From contig JANXGQ010000060.1 in assembly GCA_024959305.1 (NCBI GenBank), positions 1-55,171 of the forward strand: a stretch of DNA of 55,171 bases, read 5' to 3'. Positions within the stretch are counted from its first letter, which is position 1. Each line of letters starts with the position of its first letter. Of this stretch, positions 39,060 to 49,690 are shown in pieces. The stretch comes from Porticoccaceae bacterium (GTDB lineage: Bacteria > Pseudomonadota > Gammaproteobacteria > Pseudomonadales > Porticoccaceae). The position numbers and the translations under genes are program-made. The notes below the pieces were generated by a model. The model worked only from the letters and a program-made list of their open reading frames with translations. It did no database searches and had not been told where the DNA came from.

Positions 39060-39428
39060 TTAAATTCCCCAGAGAATATCTATAGCCCAGATCGTGTAGA
39101 ACAGGGTTATTGCTATCGTGATCAGTTGAAAGAATAGACGGATCGCTGTGGCTTTGGGGCCGATTAGACGAACCGTGACATAGTCGGTGAGTACACACCA
39201 GATACCTATCCAAGCATGAGCTGCAATGGATAGTATGGTGAGTAGACTGAATAGGCGCATTGGAAGCGCGCTGTGCAGACTGACCCACTGCTCGTAGTTG
39301 GGGCTTGGGTTGATAAAGAAGTAACCCAAGATAAAGAGTAGATAGGCTGTCATTACAGCGGCAGATAGACGCTGCATAAGCCAGTCAGATAGGCCACTGC
39401 GGCCTAAGTTTGTCACTGTTGTTACCAT
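39060..39428 (-). CDS. sdhD: Succinate dehydrogenase membrane anchor subunit
   Basis: Hydrophobic anchor that, with SdhC, binds heme b and ubiquinone. I start at [20 protein letters not shown] (122 residues), which matches the Pseudomonas-type SdhD start; an ATG four codons upstream also exists. Three membrane segments are visible, with the conserved [10 protein letters not shown] and, before the second half, [15 protein letters not shown] with the heme-region His and Asp. The start codon overlaps the sdhC stop by 7 bp, so translation is coupled. Confidence 0.94.
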   Translation of the reverse strand: MVTTVTNLGRSGLSDWLMQRLSAAVMTAYLLFILGYFFINPSPNYEQWVSLHSALPMRLFSLLTILSIAAHAWIGIWCVLTDYVTVRLIGPKATAIRLFFQLITIAITLFYTIWAIDILWGI

Positions 39429-39805
39429 AGGAAGATCCATCCTGTAATCATTGCGATGGCTATGATTGCCACCACCACTACTATCCAGGCACTGCGTCGA
39501 CCGGATTCAAAGCTGTCTTCGCCAATACCAAAGTCCATCATTAGATGCCTGATGCCGGCGATAGCATGGTAGGCAAGCGCCGCTAAGCTGCCCCAGAGAA
39601 TAATTTGGCAAATGGGGCTTGCAAAGCATTCTTTTAGTGATTGAAAGCTTTGCGGAGATTCTAAGCTGGCCTCGAATACCCAGAGCAGTAGAGCCACTGC
39701 CAAGAATAAGATAACGCCAGATATTCGGTGCAAAATAGAAACATACGAGGTTACGGGAAGTTTGATAGTCCCAATATCCAAGTTCACAGGTCTTTTAGTA
39801 TTCAC
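39422..39805 (-). CDS. sdhC: Succinate dehydrogenase cytochrome b556 subunit
   Basis: Membrane subunit of 127 residues with three helices. The quinone-site region is YVSILHRISGVILF and the heme-ligand His lies in YHAIAGIRHLMMDFG. First gene of sdhCDAB, reading away from gltA. Confidence 0.95.
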   Translation of the reverse strand: MNTKRPVNLDIGTIKLPVTSYVSILHRISGVILFLAVALLLWVFEASLESPQSFQSLKECFASPICQIILWGSLAALAYHAIAGIRHLMMDFGIGEDSFESGRRSAWIVVVVAIIAIAMITGWIFLW

Positions 39806-39922
39806 AACAGATTATCCCCTTAAAAAGAGACTCCGAATCAACGGAAAAGATTGACGATGGGTTTGGCCTAATGCTTTAGACCAGTCAAAGGGTTTCATAT
39901 AGCACCTTTGCGATGGCGAGGG

Positions 39923-39951
39923 ATTATAGTGAGTTCGCCCCGCCAATTCAA
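39923..39951 (-). promoter_or_regulatory. sdhC promoter
   Basis: On the minus strand TTGAAT (39946-39951), 17 bp, TATAAT (39923-39928): a near-consensus sigma-70 promoter. The leader to the sdhC ATG would be about 110 nt. It lies in the 353-bp sdhC-gltA intergenic region. Confidence 0.75.
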
Positions 39952-40079
39952 TGCGAACTGGAACGCAGCGGATAATTAGTCGGCCCTGAAAAAGAATTCA
40001 GCTAGCAATAGGGATATGGCGAGACTGTGATTGTTTTGTATTACAACAAAAATAAATACTGTTTAAAGGTCTTGCCAAG

Positions 40080-40107
40080 TTGACAATTTAGTTTGAGCAA
40101 TTATAGT
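40080..40107 (+). promoter_or_regulatory. gltA promoter
   Basis: TTGACA (40080-40085), 16 bp, TATAGT (40102-40107), with transcription expected near 40114 and a 45-nt leader. About 35 bp upstream, TTGTA-T-TACAA (40036-40046) is a small palindrome that could be an activator or repressor site. Confidence 0.75.
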
Positions 40108-40158
40108 TGCTGTCCCGGTTTTAAACCTTGCCACACCAGTATTTCTCGAGGATCTAGA

Positions 40159-41448
40159 ATGACCAATCGCAAAGCAACGCTCACAGTGGACGGTGAATCC
40201 CCTATTGAATTGCCTATTTTGAAGGGCACCAGAGGCCAAGACGTTATAGATATTAGCTCCCTAGGCAGTCAGGGCTACTTTACCTATGATCCAGGCTTTT
40301 CTGCTACTGCAGCCTGCCAGTCGGATATAACCTATATCGACGGCGCCAAGGGAGTACTGCTGCACCGCGGTTATCCTATCGAACAGCTTGCTGAGAAATC
40401 TGATTATTTAGAGACCTGTTATTTGCTGCTCGAGGGACAGTTACCCAATGCACAGCAGAAAACGGAATTCGAAACTACCATTAAATACCACACCATGGTG
40501 AACCGCTCGATTGAGCAGTTTATCAGTGGCTTCCGCCATGATGCCCATCCTATGGCGATGATGTGTGGTGTGGTGGGAGCCATGTCTTCGTTTTATCATG
40601 ACTCACTGGATATTACCAACCAGCAGCATCGCACTATATCCGCTCACCGCTTGATCGCAAAAATACCTACTATTGCGGCTATGTGCCATAAGCACTTTAA
40701 TGGCCAGCCCTATATGTACCCAGATAATTCTCTGTCCTATTCAGAGAATTTTTTGCATATGATGTTTGGAACCCCTTGCGAGCGCTATAAGATCAAACCG
40801 GCGGTTGCCAAAGCCGTGGATCGCCTTTTTATTCTGCATGCGGACCATGAGCAAAATGCCTCTACTTCGACCGTGCGCTTGGCTGGATCCTCTGGCGCTA
40901 ACCCCTTCTCCTGCATTGCCGCTGGTATTGCCGCGCTTTGGGGACCTGCCCACGGCGGGGCCAACGAAGCTGTGCTGGTGATGCTGAATGAGATCGGCCA
41001 CGAAGATAATATTGCGGAGTATATTGCCAAAGCTAAGGATAAGAATGATCCGTTCCGTCTGATGGGCTTTGGACATCGCGTGTATAAGAATTACGACCCG
41101 CGCGCAACGGTAATGCGCGAGAGCTGCAATGAGGTGCTTGAGGTGCTGGGGCTGGAAAATGACCCCCTATTCAGACTGGCTAAGAAGCTGGAGAAGATTG
41201 CGCTGGAAGATGAGTATTTTGTTAGCAGAAAACTCTACCCCAATGTGGATTTCTATTCTGGCATTATTCTTAAGGCGCTGGGCATCCCGGTTGAGATGTT
41301 TACGGTAATCTTTGCTGTTGGACGAACTGTGGGCTGGATCTCACAGTGGAATGAGATGATTACTAATCCCTATAGGATTGGTCGTCCACGCCAGCTTTAC
41401 ACAGGCGCAGATACTCGTGACTATGTCCCTGTAGATAAACGACAGTAA
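40159..41448 (+). CDS. gltA: Citrate synthase
   Basis: Condenses oxaloacetate and acetyl-CoA. I start at [19 protein letters not shown] with GAGGATCTAGA upstream, giving 429 residues; an upstream TTG reading runs through the promoter. Type II (NADH-sensitive, hexameric) features are present: the N-terminal beta domain and full length. Catalytic His residues lie in [10 protein letters not shown] and [15 protein letters not shown] and the Asp in [17 protein letters not shown]. It diverges from sdhCDAB as in pseudomonads and E. coli. Confidence 0.97.
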   Translation: MTNRKATLTVDGESPIELPILKGTRGQDVIDISSLGSQGYFTYDPGFSATAACQSDITYIDGAKGVLLHRGYPIEQLAEKSDYLETCYLLLEGQLPNAQQKTEFETTIKYHTMVNRSIEQFISGFRHDAHPMAMMCGVVGAMSSFYHDSLDITNQQHRTISAHRLIAKIPTIAAMCHKHFNGQPYMYPDNSLSYSENFLHMMFGTPCERYKIKPAVAKAVDRLFILHADHEQNASTSTVRLAGSSGANPFSCIAAGIAALWGPAHGGANEAVLVMLNEIGHEDNIAEYIAKAKDKNDPFRLMGFGHRVYKNYDPRATVMRESCNEVLEVLGLENDPLFRLAKKLEKIALEDEYFVSRKLYPNVDFYSGIILKALGIPVEMFTVIFAVGRTVGWISQWNEMITNPYRIGRPRQLYTGADTRDYVPVDKRQ

Positions 41449-41462
41449 GCAAACAGCTTTAT

Positions 41463-41490
41463 AAAAAAGGCAGCCTTGGCTGCCTTTTTT
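41463..41490 (+). terminator. Intrinsic terminator of gltA
   Basis: AAAAAA, 7-bp stem GGCAGCC-tt-GGCTGCC, TTTTTT, starting 15 bp after the gltA stop. It is symmetrical, so it could also stop miaE transcripts reading from the other side. Confidence 0.92.
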
Positions 41491-41553
41491 ATAAGCTCTT
41501 AATTGACCCTGAAGCTCTCCCTAACCCTAACCCGAGACCATTGCCTTAGCTTT

Positions 41554-42159
41554 TTAACCCATAGGCCCTGAGTGAAACCTAAACTCTATATCCGCAGATT
41601 CAATAAGCTGTTGCTCAGTCTCTAGAAATAGACCTAAACGCTGCTCAATCTCCTGCTGGCTGGCGACATTTCTGGCCAGCGCTAAATAGTCTTTATAGTG
41701 GCGCCCCTCTGACTTTAGTAGGGATAGATAGAAGGCCTCCAGTCCAGCATCTAGATAGGGCGCTAAGCGCGCAAATCTCTCGCAGGAGCGAGCTTCAATA
41801 ATGGCCCCTACAATCAGTATATCGGCCAACCTGTGCGGGTCATCGGAGCGAACTAAGCCTCTGAGCCGAGTGGCGTAACGAGAGGCGGAAATCTGCTGAT
41901 AGGCAATATTGCGGTGTTTCATTATGGCAATCACCTGCTCAAAATGGCGCATCTCCTCACGGGCTAAACGCGACATTTTGTTTAGCAGGTCAAAGTTGTC
42001 CACATAGCGGTAGATTAAATTTAACGCGGTGCTGGCTGCCTTTTTTTCACAGTTAGCATGGTCAATTAGCAGTAGTTCGGGGTTTTCAACTGCATTCTCC
42101 AGCCATTTGTCTGGGGTTTTACAGGGCAGAAAATTTTCGATCTCTTGAAGCACTGTCAT
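41554..42159 (-). CDS. miaE: tRNA-(ms2io6A)-hydroxylase MiaE
   Basis: Non-heme di-iron monooxygenase that hydroxylates the isopentenyl group of ms2i6A37 in tRNAs reading UNN codons, using O2. The 201-residue ferritin-like four-helix bundle shows the ligand motifs IDHANCEKKAAS, AREEMRHFEQV, IEARSCERFA and KSEGRHYKDY. It is flanked by two TCA genes with no operon partner. Its upstream region carries an 8-bp tandem repeat 40 bp before the start. Confidence 0.95.
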   Translation of the reverse strand: MTVLQEIENFLPCKTPDKWLENAVENPELLLIDHANCEKKAASTALNLIYRYVDNFDLLNKMSRLAREEMRHFEQVIAIMKHRNIAYQQISASRYATRLRGLVRSDDPHRLADILIVGAIIEARSCERFARLAPYLDAGLEAFYLSLLKSEGRHYKDYLALARNVASQQEIEQRLGLFLETEQQLIESADIEFRFHSGPMG

Positions 42160-42199
42160 AAAATTTGTTTAACCTTCTGTTTAACTTACTAGCCCCAAT

Positions 42200-42236
42200 G
42201 GCGGAAAGGCGGAAAGGCGGAAAGGCGGAAAGGCGG
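42200..42236. repeat. Octamer tandem repeat GGCGGAAA x4.6 upstream of miaE
   Basis: Four exact GGCGGAAA units and a partial fifth. They lie in the 269-bp region between the divergent miaE and acnB genes, 41 bp before the miaE ATG. Exact short units like this are prone to slippage, which would change promoter or leader spacing in 8-bp steps. The rest of the region holds TACAAT (42346-42351), a possible acnB -10 with a poor -35, and TGTAA-aaaaa-TTACA (42323-42337). Confidence 0.85.
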
Positions 42237-42428
42237 CAGTATAGACTAACCAGCAAGTGCCAATAAATAGTTATTGAGCGCAATTATAAACCGTTGTGAT
42301 ATCAAAGATCAGCCCCCACTTCTGTAAAAAAATTACAAACTGGCGTACAATTCGCCCATGCAAATTCATATAGTTAAGGCTGTTATTTAAGCAAGCCTTA
42401 TAATTCATTGTTTTTAAAGAGGTATTAC

Positions 42429-45044
42429 GTGCTAGAAGCCTATCGCGCCCATGTTGAAGAACGTCAGTTACAAGGTATTCCACCCAAGCCACTATCGCCT
42501 GAGTGGACTTCAGCATTGGTGGAGCTATTAAAGACCCCCCCTTCTGGCGAGGAGGATTTTCTTGTCGATCTTATCTGCAATCGCATTCCACCGGGAGTCG
42601 ATGAATCCGCCTATGTAAAAGCCGGTTTTTTGAGCGCTATTGTTAAAGGTGAAGCTAGCTCTCCGTTAATAGATCGTCGAGCGGCGGTAAAATTATTGGG
42701 CAATATGCACGGCGGCTACAATGTAGCTACCCTAGTTGAGTTGCTGGATGATTCAGATCTAAACGGCCTTGCGGCCACAGAGCTTAAATCCACCACCTTG
42801 GTATTCGATGCATTTCACGATGTTGCGGAAAAGGCCGATGCCGGCAATGCGGACGCACAAGCAGTGTTGCAGTCTTGGGCCGATGCCGAGTGGTTTACTG
42901 CCAGCGATGCGGTTCCAGAGAGCATTAAGGCTGTGGTGTTTAAAGCCACTGGCGAAACTAATACGGATGATTTGTCACCGGCACAGGATGCCTGGTCACG
43001 ACCGGATATTCCCCTGCACGCAAAAGCCATGTACAAGATGACTAGAGATGGCTTAAACCCAGAAGAACACGGCGCTATAGGTCCAATGGCGCAGGTTGAA
43101 GAAATTAAGTCTCAGGGTCTTCCCGTGGCCTTTGTGGGCGATGTGGTAGGTACAGGCTCTTCACGCAAGTCTGCCACCAATTCAGTGCTGTGGTTCTTTG
43201 GTAAAGATATGCCCGGTGTGCCCAATAAGCGCGCTGGAGGCATCTGTATAGGCAATAAGGTGGCACCTATCTTCTTTAATACGATGGAAGATGCGGGAGC
43301 CTTGGTGTTTGAAGCCCCTGTGGATGATATTCACTATGGCGATATTATCGAAATCCGCCCTTACGATGGACAGATACTGAATGAATCCGGCGATATTATC
43401 TGTGAATTTGCCCATAAATCAGAGGTTATTCTCGACGAAGTTCAGGCCGATGGGCGTATTAATCTTATTGTCGGGCGCGGCCTGACCCAGAGAGCTCGCG
43501 AGCATCTGGGACTGCCCGCTTCCGATGTATTCCGCAAACCAGAGACCCCAAAACAATCAACTGCTGGCTATACCTTGGCACAGAAGATGGTGGGCAAGGC
43601 CTGTGGTGTGGACGGTGTGCGCCCCGGAACCTACTGCGAGCCCAAGATGACCACCGTTGGCTCTCAGGATACTACTGGCCCAATGACCCGCGATGAGTTG
43701 AAGGATCTGGCCTGTCTTGGATTTTCATCCGACTTGGTGATGCAGTCATTCTGTCATACCGCTGCCTATCCGAAACCCGTAGATATAGATACTCAGCATA
43801 GCCTGCCGGATTTTATTATGAATCGCGGTGGCGTATCCCTGCGTCCGGGCGACGGTATTATCCATAGCTGGCTGAACCGTATGCTATTGCCCGACACTGT
43901 GGGCACTGGCGGCGATTCCCATACTAGATTCCCGATGGGTATTTCATTCCCCGGCGGTTCTGGTTTGGTGGCTTTTGCCGCCGCAACTGGGGTGATGCCA
44001 TTGGATATGCCGGAGTCGGTACTGGTGCGCTTTAAGGGTGAGATGCAACCGGGAATTACGCTGCGCGATCTGGTGCATGCTATCCCCTACTACGGTATTA
44101 AACAGGGTTTATTGACGGTTGAGAAAAAAGGCAAAAAGAATTTCTTCTCAGGGCGCATTCTAGAGATTGAGGGTGAAGGCATAGATAGCCTTACCGTAGA
44201 GCAGGCCTTTGAGCTATCCGATGCTTCCGCCGAGCGCTCTGCGGCTGGCTGTACGATTAAACTGGGTGAAGATTCAGTGGCCGAGTACCTGCGCTCCAAT
44301 GTGACTCTATTGCGCTGGATGATTGCCGAGGGCTATGGCGATGTGCGCACCCTAGAGCGCCGAGTGCGCAAGATGGAAGAATGGCTGGAGAATCCAACCT
44401 TGATGTCTGCCGATACTAATGCTGAATATGCGGCGGTGATCGAAATCGATTTGGAGGATATTAAAGAACCTATTGTTTGCTGCCCCAATGATCCAGATGA
44501 TGCCAAGCTGTTATCTGAAGTGGCTGGAGATAAGGTAGATGAAGTCTTTATCGGCTCCTGTATGACTAATATTGGTCATTTCCGCGCCGCCGGCAAGCTG
44601 TTGGATGAAGCGGGATCAGTGGACTCCAGATTCTGGATCTGCCCACCCACTAGAATGGATGCCCATACTTTGATGGAAGAAGGCTATTACAATATTTACG
44701 GCAAAGTGGGCGCGCGCACCGAGATGCCCGGCTGTTCGCTATGTATGGGCAACCAAGCCCGAGTGCTGGCCGGAGCCACTGTGCTGTCCACCTCGACGCG
44801 CAATTTCCCCAATCGCCTCGGTGATGGCGCCAATGTTTATTTGGCCTCGGCGGAACTGGCTTCAGTGGGCGGTATCTTGGGCCGCTTGCCAACGCCAGAG
44901 GAATATATGCAGTACGCCGGCAAGATCGATTCGATGGCCGATGAGATTTACCGCTATATGAGTTTTGACCAGATTGAATCGTTCCAGAAGTCGGCTGAGC
45001 AGGGAAAAACTATTGCTGCTGAGCAGATTGTTGAAGTTAGCTAG
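42429..45044 (+). CDS. acnB: Aconitate hydratase B
   Basis: [4Fe-4S] enzyme interconverting citrate and isocitrate. I use a GTG start at 42429: the reading [20 protein letters not shown] matches the family N-terminus and AAAGAGGT sits just upstream, while the earlier in-frame codon is a TTG with no site. That gives 871 residues. The HEAT-like N-terminal and swivel domains come first ([18 protein letters not shown]). Cluster cysteines are near 710 ([16 protein letters not shown]) and 769/772 ([11 protein letters not shown]). A strong terminator follows. Confidence 0.96.
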   Translation: MLEAYRAHVEERQLQGIPPKPLSPEWTSALVELLKTPPSGEEDFLVDLICNRIPPGVDESAYVKAGFLSAIVKGEASSPLIDRRAAVKLLGNMHGGYNVATLVELLDDSDLNGLAATELKSTTLVFDAFHDVAEKADAGNADAQAVLQSWADAEWFTASDAVPESIKAVVFKATGETNTDDLSPAQDAWSRPDIPLHAKAMYKMTRDGLNPEEHGAIGPMAQVEEIKSQGLPVAFVGDVVGTGSSRKSATNSVLWFFGKDMPGVPNKRAGGICIGNKVAPIFFNTMEDAGALVFEAPVDDIHYGDIIEIRPYDGQILNESGDIICEFAHKSEVILDEVQADGRINLIVGRGLTQRAREHLGLPASDVFRKPETPKQSTAGYTLAQKMVGKACGVDGVRPGTYCEPKMTTVGSQDTTGPMTRDELKDLACLGFSSDLVMQSFCHTAAYPKPVDIDTQHSLPDFIMNRGGVSLRPGDGIIHSWLNRMLLPDTVGTGGDSHTRFPMGISFPGGSGLVAFAAATGVMPLDMPESVLVRFKGEMQPGITLRDLVHAIPYYGIKQGLLTVEKKGKKNFFSGRILEIEGEGIDSLTVEQAFELSDASAERSAAGCTIKLGEDSVAEYLRSNVTLLRWMIAEGYGDVRTLERRVRKMEEWLENPTLMSADTNAEYAAVIEIDLEDIKEPIVCCPNDPDDAKLLSEVAGDKVDEVFIGSCMTNIGHFRAAGKLLDEAGSVDSRFWICPPTRMDAHTLMEEGYYNIYGKVGARTEMPGCSLCMGNQARVLAGATVLSTSTRNFPNRLGDGANVYLASAELASVGGILGRLPTPEEYMQYAGKIDSMADEIYRYMSFDQIESFQKSAEQGKTIAAEQIVEVS

Positions 45045-45063
45045 ATCTACTGCTTACTTGCAT

Positions 45064-45092
45064 AAAAAAACCCCGCTTTTGCGGGGTTTTTT
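45064..45092. terminator. Bidirectional terminator between acnB and nfuA
   Basis: A-run, CCCCGC-tttt-GCGGGG, T-run of six. It serves acnB (20 bp upstream) on the plus strand and nfuA (26 bp away) on the minus strand. Confidence 0.93.
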
Positions 45093-45117
45093 GTTTTGTC
45101 TGGTTTAAAAGAACCGA

Positions 45118-45702
45118 CTACATATAGGCATTACTGGTGTCGGTATGATCGGTCACATCGCGCACCCCTTTTAGCTCGGGGATCTTTTCCATTAGGGTTT
45201 TTTCCACCCCCTCTTTTAAGGTGAGGTCGACCGCTGAGCAACCCTGACAGCCGCCGCCAAACTCTAGCACTGCAAAACCGTCCTCCATTGAGGATAGGGA
45301 TACCGCACCCCCATGGGCGGCCAGCCCCGGATTGATTTCGCTGTGTAGAAGATAGTTTATTTTGTCTTCTACAGGGCTGTCATCGGTAACAGTGGGCACT
45401 CGGGAATTGGGCGCGCGAATGGTTAATTGGCCACCAAATTTGTCCTCGGAAAAATCCACTTTGGCATCATCGAGAAAAGGAATACTGCGCTGTTCAAAGT
45501 AGGCATTAAACTGGGAATATTCAACAATCGTATCTTCTTCATTGTGCTCGCCCGGTCTGCTGTAGGCAATACAGGTCTCAGCTTTGGGGGTTCCCGGATC
45601 AGTGATAAACATACGAATACCAATACCTTCGCAGTTTTGCTTTTCTAGCAACCCAGCGAGATAGTCTTGGGCTGATTCGGTGATATTGACATTAACGACC
45701 AT
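45118..45702 (-). CDS. nfuA: Fe/S biogenesis protein NfuA
   Basis: Carries [4Fe-4S] clusters to target proteins such as aconitase under stress. The 194-residue protein has an N-terminal degenerate A-type domain ([16 protein letters not shown]; the A-type cysteines are missing, as usual) and a C-terminal Nfu domain with Cys152/Cys155 in [19 protein letters not shown]. It converges on acnB, whose cluster-containing product is a known type of client. Confidence 0.95.
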   Translation of the reverse strand: MVVNVNITESAQDYLAGLLEKQNCEGIGIRMFITDPGTPKAETCIAYSRPGEHNEEDTIVEYSQFNAYFEQRSIPFLDDAKVDFSEDKFGGQLTIRAPNSRVPTVTDDSPVEDKINYLLHSEINPGLAAHGGAVSLSSMEDGFAVLEFGGGCQGCSAVDLTLKEGVEKTLMEKIPELKGVRDVTDHTDTSNAYM

Positions 45703-45868
45703 AAGGAAATTCCAAACTAATTCATGAGTAAAAGACTTTGTTATTTTACGATATAGTTCGGGTTGAGCATAATTTTATTTTTGATCGCTTTTTTCAAAAA
45801 TGTTGGTATCATACGCATCCATCGAAATATTTTGATAAAGCAATAAATATAAGGCACTAGAGATTAGT

Positions 45869-48800
45869 ATGCACGGAAAAAACGGCCCCATAGAGAGCCA
45901 CAAATTATTATTGACCGCCGCTCAGCAGCGCATCCTGCTGATTGATGGTGCTATGGGCACTATGATCCAACAGCACAGCCTTGAGGAGGCAGATTTTCGC
46001 GGTGAGCGTTTTGCCGATTGGGACTCTGAGATCAAAGGCAACAATGATCTACTGAGCCTAACTCAGCCTGAGATTATTTTGGATATCCACCGCGCCTATC
46101 TTCAGGCCGGTGCTGATATTATTGAAACCAATACCTTTAATGCCACTACTATCTCTCAGGCTGACTACGCTATGCAGTCGGTGGCCGCCGATATTAATCT
46201 GGCCTCTGCACAGTTGGCGCGTCGAGCTGCGGATGAATTTTCCACAGAGGATAGACCTAGATTTGTTGCCGGTATTTTGGGTCCTACCAGTCGCACCGCT
46301 TCGCTGTCCCCAGATGTCAATGATCCGGGTGCACGCAATGTGACCTTTGAGCAGTTGGTTGAAGCCTATTGCGAGTCGACGCAGGCGTTAATTGAAGGCG
46401 GTTGCGATATTATTATGGTGGAAACCATCTTTGATACGCTGAATGCCAAAGCGGCCCTATTTGCGGTTCAGTCAGTATTTGAAAAGCTTGACCTAGAACT
46501 ACCCATAATGATCAGCGGCACTATTACCGATGCCAGTGGTAGAACCTTGTCTGGGCAGACGCCCGAAGCATTTTGGAATTCAGCCCGCCACAGCAATCCA
46601 GTGAGTATTGGTCTTAATTGCGCATTGGGCCCCAAGGAGTTGCGCCCTCACCTACTGGAAATTTCCAATGTGGCAGATACATTGGTTAGCGCCCACCCCA
46701 ATGCCGGACTGCCCAATGAATTTGGCGGCTACGATCTGGATCCACAGGCTATGGCCGCTACTATTTTGGAATTTGCCCAATCGGGGTTACTGAATATAGT
46801 GGGCGGTTGCTGTGGTACTACGCCAGAACATATCCGCGCCATTGCCGAGGCGGTGGCGGATGTGCAACCGCGACAGATTCCACAGATAGAGGCCGCCTGC
46901 CGTCTGTCGGGGCTGGAACCATTTAATATTAAACAGGATTCTCTGTTTGTGAATGTGGGTGAGCGCTGCAATGTCACCGGATCCGCAGCATTTAAGCGGT
47001 TGATTCTTGAAGAAAATTACCCTGCGGCCTTAGAGGTAGCACTGCAACAGGTTAAGAACGGCGCGCAAATTATTGATATCAATATGGATGAGGGGATGCT
47101 GGAATCCCTGCCGGCGATGGTGACATTCCTTAATTTAATCGCCTCGGAGCCGGATATCTGCCGCGTGCCCATTATGGTGGATTCCTCTAAGTGGGAAGTA
47201 ATCGAAGCCGGACTGAAATGTATTCAGGGTAAGGCTGTGGTCAACTCTATTAGCCTTAAAGAGGGCGAGGCCGAATTTGTTGCCAAGGCCAAACTGTGTA
47301 AGCAATACGGTGCCGCTATTGTGGTGATGGCCTTTGATGAAGAGGGCCAAGCCGATAACCTCAAACGGCGCCAGCAAATTTGTCAGCGCAGTTATGATTT
47401 GCTGGTGAAGCAGATCGGCTTTCCCGCCGAGGATATTATTTTTGATCCCAATGTGTTCGCGGTTGCCACCGGCATTGAGGAACACAACCGCTACGGGCTG
47501 GACTTTATCGAGGCCACAAGCTGGATTAAAGAGCATCTACCCCATGCGCTGGTATCGGGCGGCATTTCTAATGTGTCCTTTTCCTTTAGAGGCAATAATC
47601 CGGTTCGCGAGGCGATTCACTCGGTGTTTTTGTACCATGCTATTGGCAAGGGACTGAGCATGGGTATTGTTAATGCCGGACAGTTGGCAGTCTACGATGA
47701 GTTACCGCAACAGCTGCGCGACGTGGTTGAAGATGTGGTGTTGTATCGAAACGAGGATGCCACGGAAAATCTGCTGGCGATTGCCAATAACTATCGCGGT
47801 GATGGTACTAGCCAAAAGCGCACCGAGGACCTAAGTTGGCGTCAGGAAAACGTCAGCCGACGGCTAGAACATGCACTGATAAAAGGTATCACCAGTTTTA
47901 TTGTAGAGGATACCGAAGAGGCGCGTCAGGCGGCCGAACGACCTCTGCATGTGATTGAAGGCGCGCTGATGGACGGTATGAATATTGTCGGCGACCTGTT
48001 TGGCGCGGGCAAGATGTTCCTTCCCCAGGTGGTTAAGTCGGCGCGGGTTATGAAACAGGCGGTGGCCTATTTACAGCCCTATATTGAGGCTGAAAAAGAC
48101 CAGTCCGCCAGCAGTAGCAATGGCAAGATATTGCTGGCTACGGTGAAGGGCGATGTGCACGATATTGGCAAGAATATTGTCGGGGTGGTGTTGCAGTGCA
48201 ATAACTATGAGGTGATTGACTTGGGGGTGATGGTGCCCGCTGAAAAAATTCTGCAAACTGCGAGAGAATTGCAGGTGGATATTATCGGCCTCTCCGGTTT
48301 GATCACCCCATCGCTGGATGAGATGGTGCATCTGGGCAAAGAGATGCAGCGTCAGGGTTTTAATGTACCCTTATTGATTGGCGGCGCCACTACATCGAAA
48401 GCCCATACCGCGGTGAAAATAGCCCCGGCCTACAGCGGCAATCAGGCTATCTATGTATCCGATGCCTCTAGGGCTGTGGCAGTGGCGAGCAAGCTGATTA
48501 GCGATAAAAATCGCAACGCTTTTGTGGCTGAAATTCAGCGCGACTATAAGGCGGTTAGATTGCGCACCGCCAATAGAACCTCTAGGGGCACATTGTTTGC
48601 CTATAAAGATGCAGTAAACCAAAAACCGCAGCTTAACTGGCGCGACTATCAACCAGATATCCCCAATAAACTGGGGGTGACTGTTCTGGATGATTATCCC
48701 CTTGAGACTCTACTGCCCTATATTGACTGGACACCGTTTTTTATTACTTGGGATCTGGCGGGCAAGTACCCGAAAATTTTCGATGATAAGGTGGTTGGCG

Positions 48801-49573
48801 AGGCGGCTAAAACCCTGTTCGAGGATGCGCAGGCTCTGCTTAAAGATATAGTCGCCAATAAGCGCTTAACAGCGCGCGCAGTATTTGGGCTGTGGCCAGC
48901 CAATAGCGTTAATCATGATGATATTGAGGTCTATGATACGGCGGATAGTTCGCAACCTGTGGCGACATTGCACCATATTCGTCAGCAGATTCAGAAACCC
49001 GGTGCCAGTGAGGAATTGCGCTCTTTGGCCGATTTTATTGCCCCCAAAGACAGCGGCATCAAGGACTATATGGGCGCTTTTGCAGTGACTACCGGCATAG
49101 GTGCAAATGAATTGGCCGCGGAGTACGAGGCGGCCAATGATGATTACAATGCGATTATGGTAAAATCGCTAGCCGATCGACTAGCAGAGGCCTTTGCCGA
49201 ACATTTACATCAGCGCGTACGCCGCGAGTATTGGGGCTATGCAGCCGATGAAGCTTTGGACAACGAGGCGCTGATTAAGGAAAAATACCGCGGTATACGC
49301 CCTGCCCCCGGCTATCCCGCCTGTCCAGATCATACCGAGAAAGCCGGCCTGTTCGATCTGCTTAACGCAGAGGAAAATATAGGCCTGGAGTTGACCGAGA
49401 GCTTTGCTATGACACCGGCCGCTGCGGTGAGCGGCTGGTATTTTGGGCATCCGGAAGCCAAGTATTTTAATACCGGGAAGATTGATACAGATCAGGTGGA
49501 ATCTCTGGCGATTAGAAAAGGCATAACCAGAGCGGCGCTGTCTCGCTGGTTAACGCCTATTCTCAATGACTAA
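45869..49573 (+). CDS. metH: Cobalamin-dependent methionine synthase
   Basis: Transfers methyl from 5-methyl-THF through cobalamin to homocysteine. All four modules are present in 1234 residues. Homocysteine domain ([20 protein letters not shown], with zinc Cys in GLNCALGP and [10 protein letters not shown]); pterin domain ([18 protein letters not shown]); cap and B12 domain with the ligand His near 762 in [16 protein letters not shown] and [12 protein letters not shown]; and the AdoMet reactivation domain ([13 protein letters not shown]). It stands alone; the 166-bp leader shows no B12-box sequence. TGGTATCAT at 45804-45812 could be an extended -10. Confidence 0.97.
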   Translation: MHGKNGPIESHKLLLTAAQQRILLIDGAMGTMIQQHSLEEADFRGERFADWDSEIKGNNDLLSLTQPEIILDIHRAYLQAGADIIETNTFNATTISQADYAMQSVAADINLASAQLARRAADEFSTEDRPRFVAGILGPTSRTASLSPDVNDPGARNVTFEQLVEAYCESTQALIEGGCDIIMVETIFDTLNAKAALFAVQSVFEKLDLELPIMISGTITDASGRTLSGQTPEAFWNSARHSNPVSIGLNCALGPKELRPHLLEISNVADTLVSAHPNAGLPNEFGGYDLDPQAMAATILEFAQSGLLNIVGGCCGTTPEHIRAIAEAVADVQPRQIPQIEAACRLSGLEPFNIKQDSLFVNVGERCNVTGSAAFKRLILEENYPAALEVALQQVKNGAQIIDINMDEGMLESLPAMVTFLNLIASEPDICRVPIMVDSSKWEVIEAGLKCIQGKAVVNSISLKEGEAEFVAKAKLCKQYGAAIVVMAFDEEGQADNLKRRQQICQRSYDLLVKQIGFPAEDIIFDPNVFAVATGIEEHNRYGLDFIEATSWIKEHLPHALVSGGISNVSFSFRGNNPVREAIHSVFLYHAIGKGLSMGIVNAGQLAVYDELPQQLRDVVEDVVLYRNEDATENLLAIANNYRGDGTSQKRTEDLSWRQENVSRRLEHALIKGITSFIVEDTEEARQAAERPLHVIEGALMDGMNIVGDLFGAGKMFLPQVVKSARVMKQAVAYLQPYIEAEKDQSASSSNGKILLATVKGDVHDIGKNIVGVVLQCNNYEVIDLGVMVPAEKILQTARELQVDIIGLSGLITPSLDEMVHLGKEMQRQGFNVPLLIGGATTSKAHTAVKIAPAYSGNQAIYVSDASRAVAVASKLISDKNRNAFVAEIQRDYKAVRLRTANRTSRGTLFAYKDAVNQKPQLNWRDYQPDIPNKLGVTVLDDYPLETLLPYIDWTPFFITWDLAGKYPKIFDDKVVGEAAKTLFEDAQALLKDIVANKRLTARAVFGLWPANSVNHDDIEVYDTADSSQPVATLHHIRQQIQKPGASEELRSLADFIAPKDSGIKDYMGAFAVTTGIGANELAAEYEAANDDYNAIMVKSLADRLAEAFAEHLHQRVRREYWGYAADEALDNEALIKEKYRGIRPAPGYPACPDHTEKAGLFDLLNAEENIGLELTESFAMTPAAAVSGWYFGHPEAKYFNTGKIDTDQVESLAIRKGITRAALSRWLTPILND

Positions 49574-49690
49574 ATTGTTTGTTCACTTTCACTTAACTTC
49601 TCCTTGTTCGTAGTTGTAGTAGCTCAAAAAATCATAGTTGTATCATTTTGTAAACGGCACATCGTTATGAGATAGCCCCCCTTCGGCTAA

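Noticed and set aside
42200..42236. Possible CRISPR-like repeat
   Set aside because: Units are 8 bp, contiguous, without spacers and without cas genes: a simple tandem repeat.
45703..45868. Possible cobalamin riboswitch before metH
   Set aside because: Only 166 bp, AT-rich, and no B12-box-like GCCACTG or long paired core is visible.
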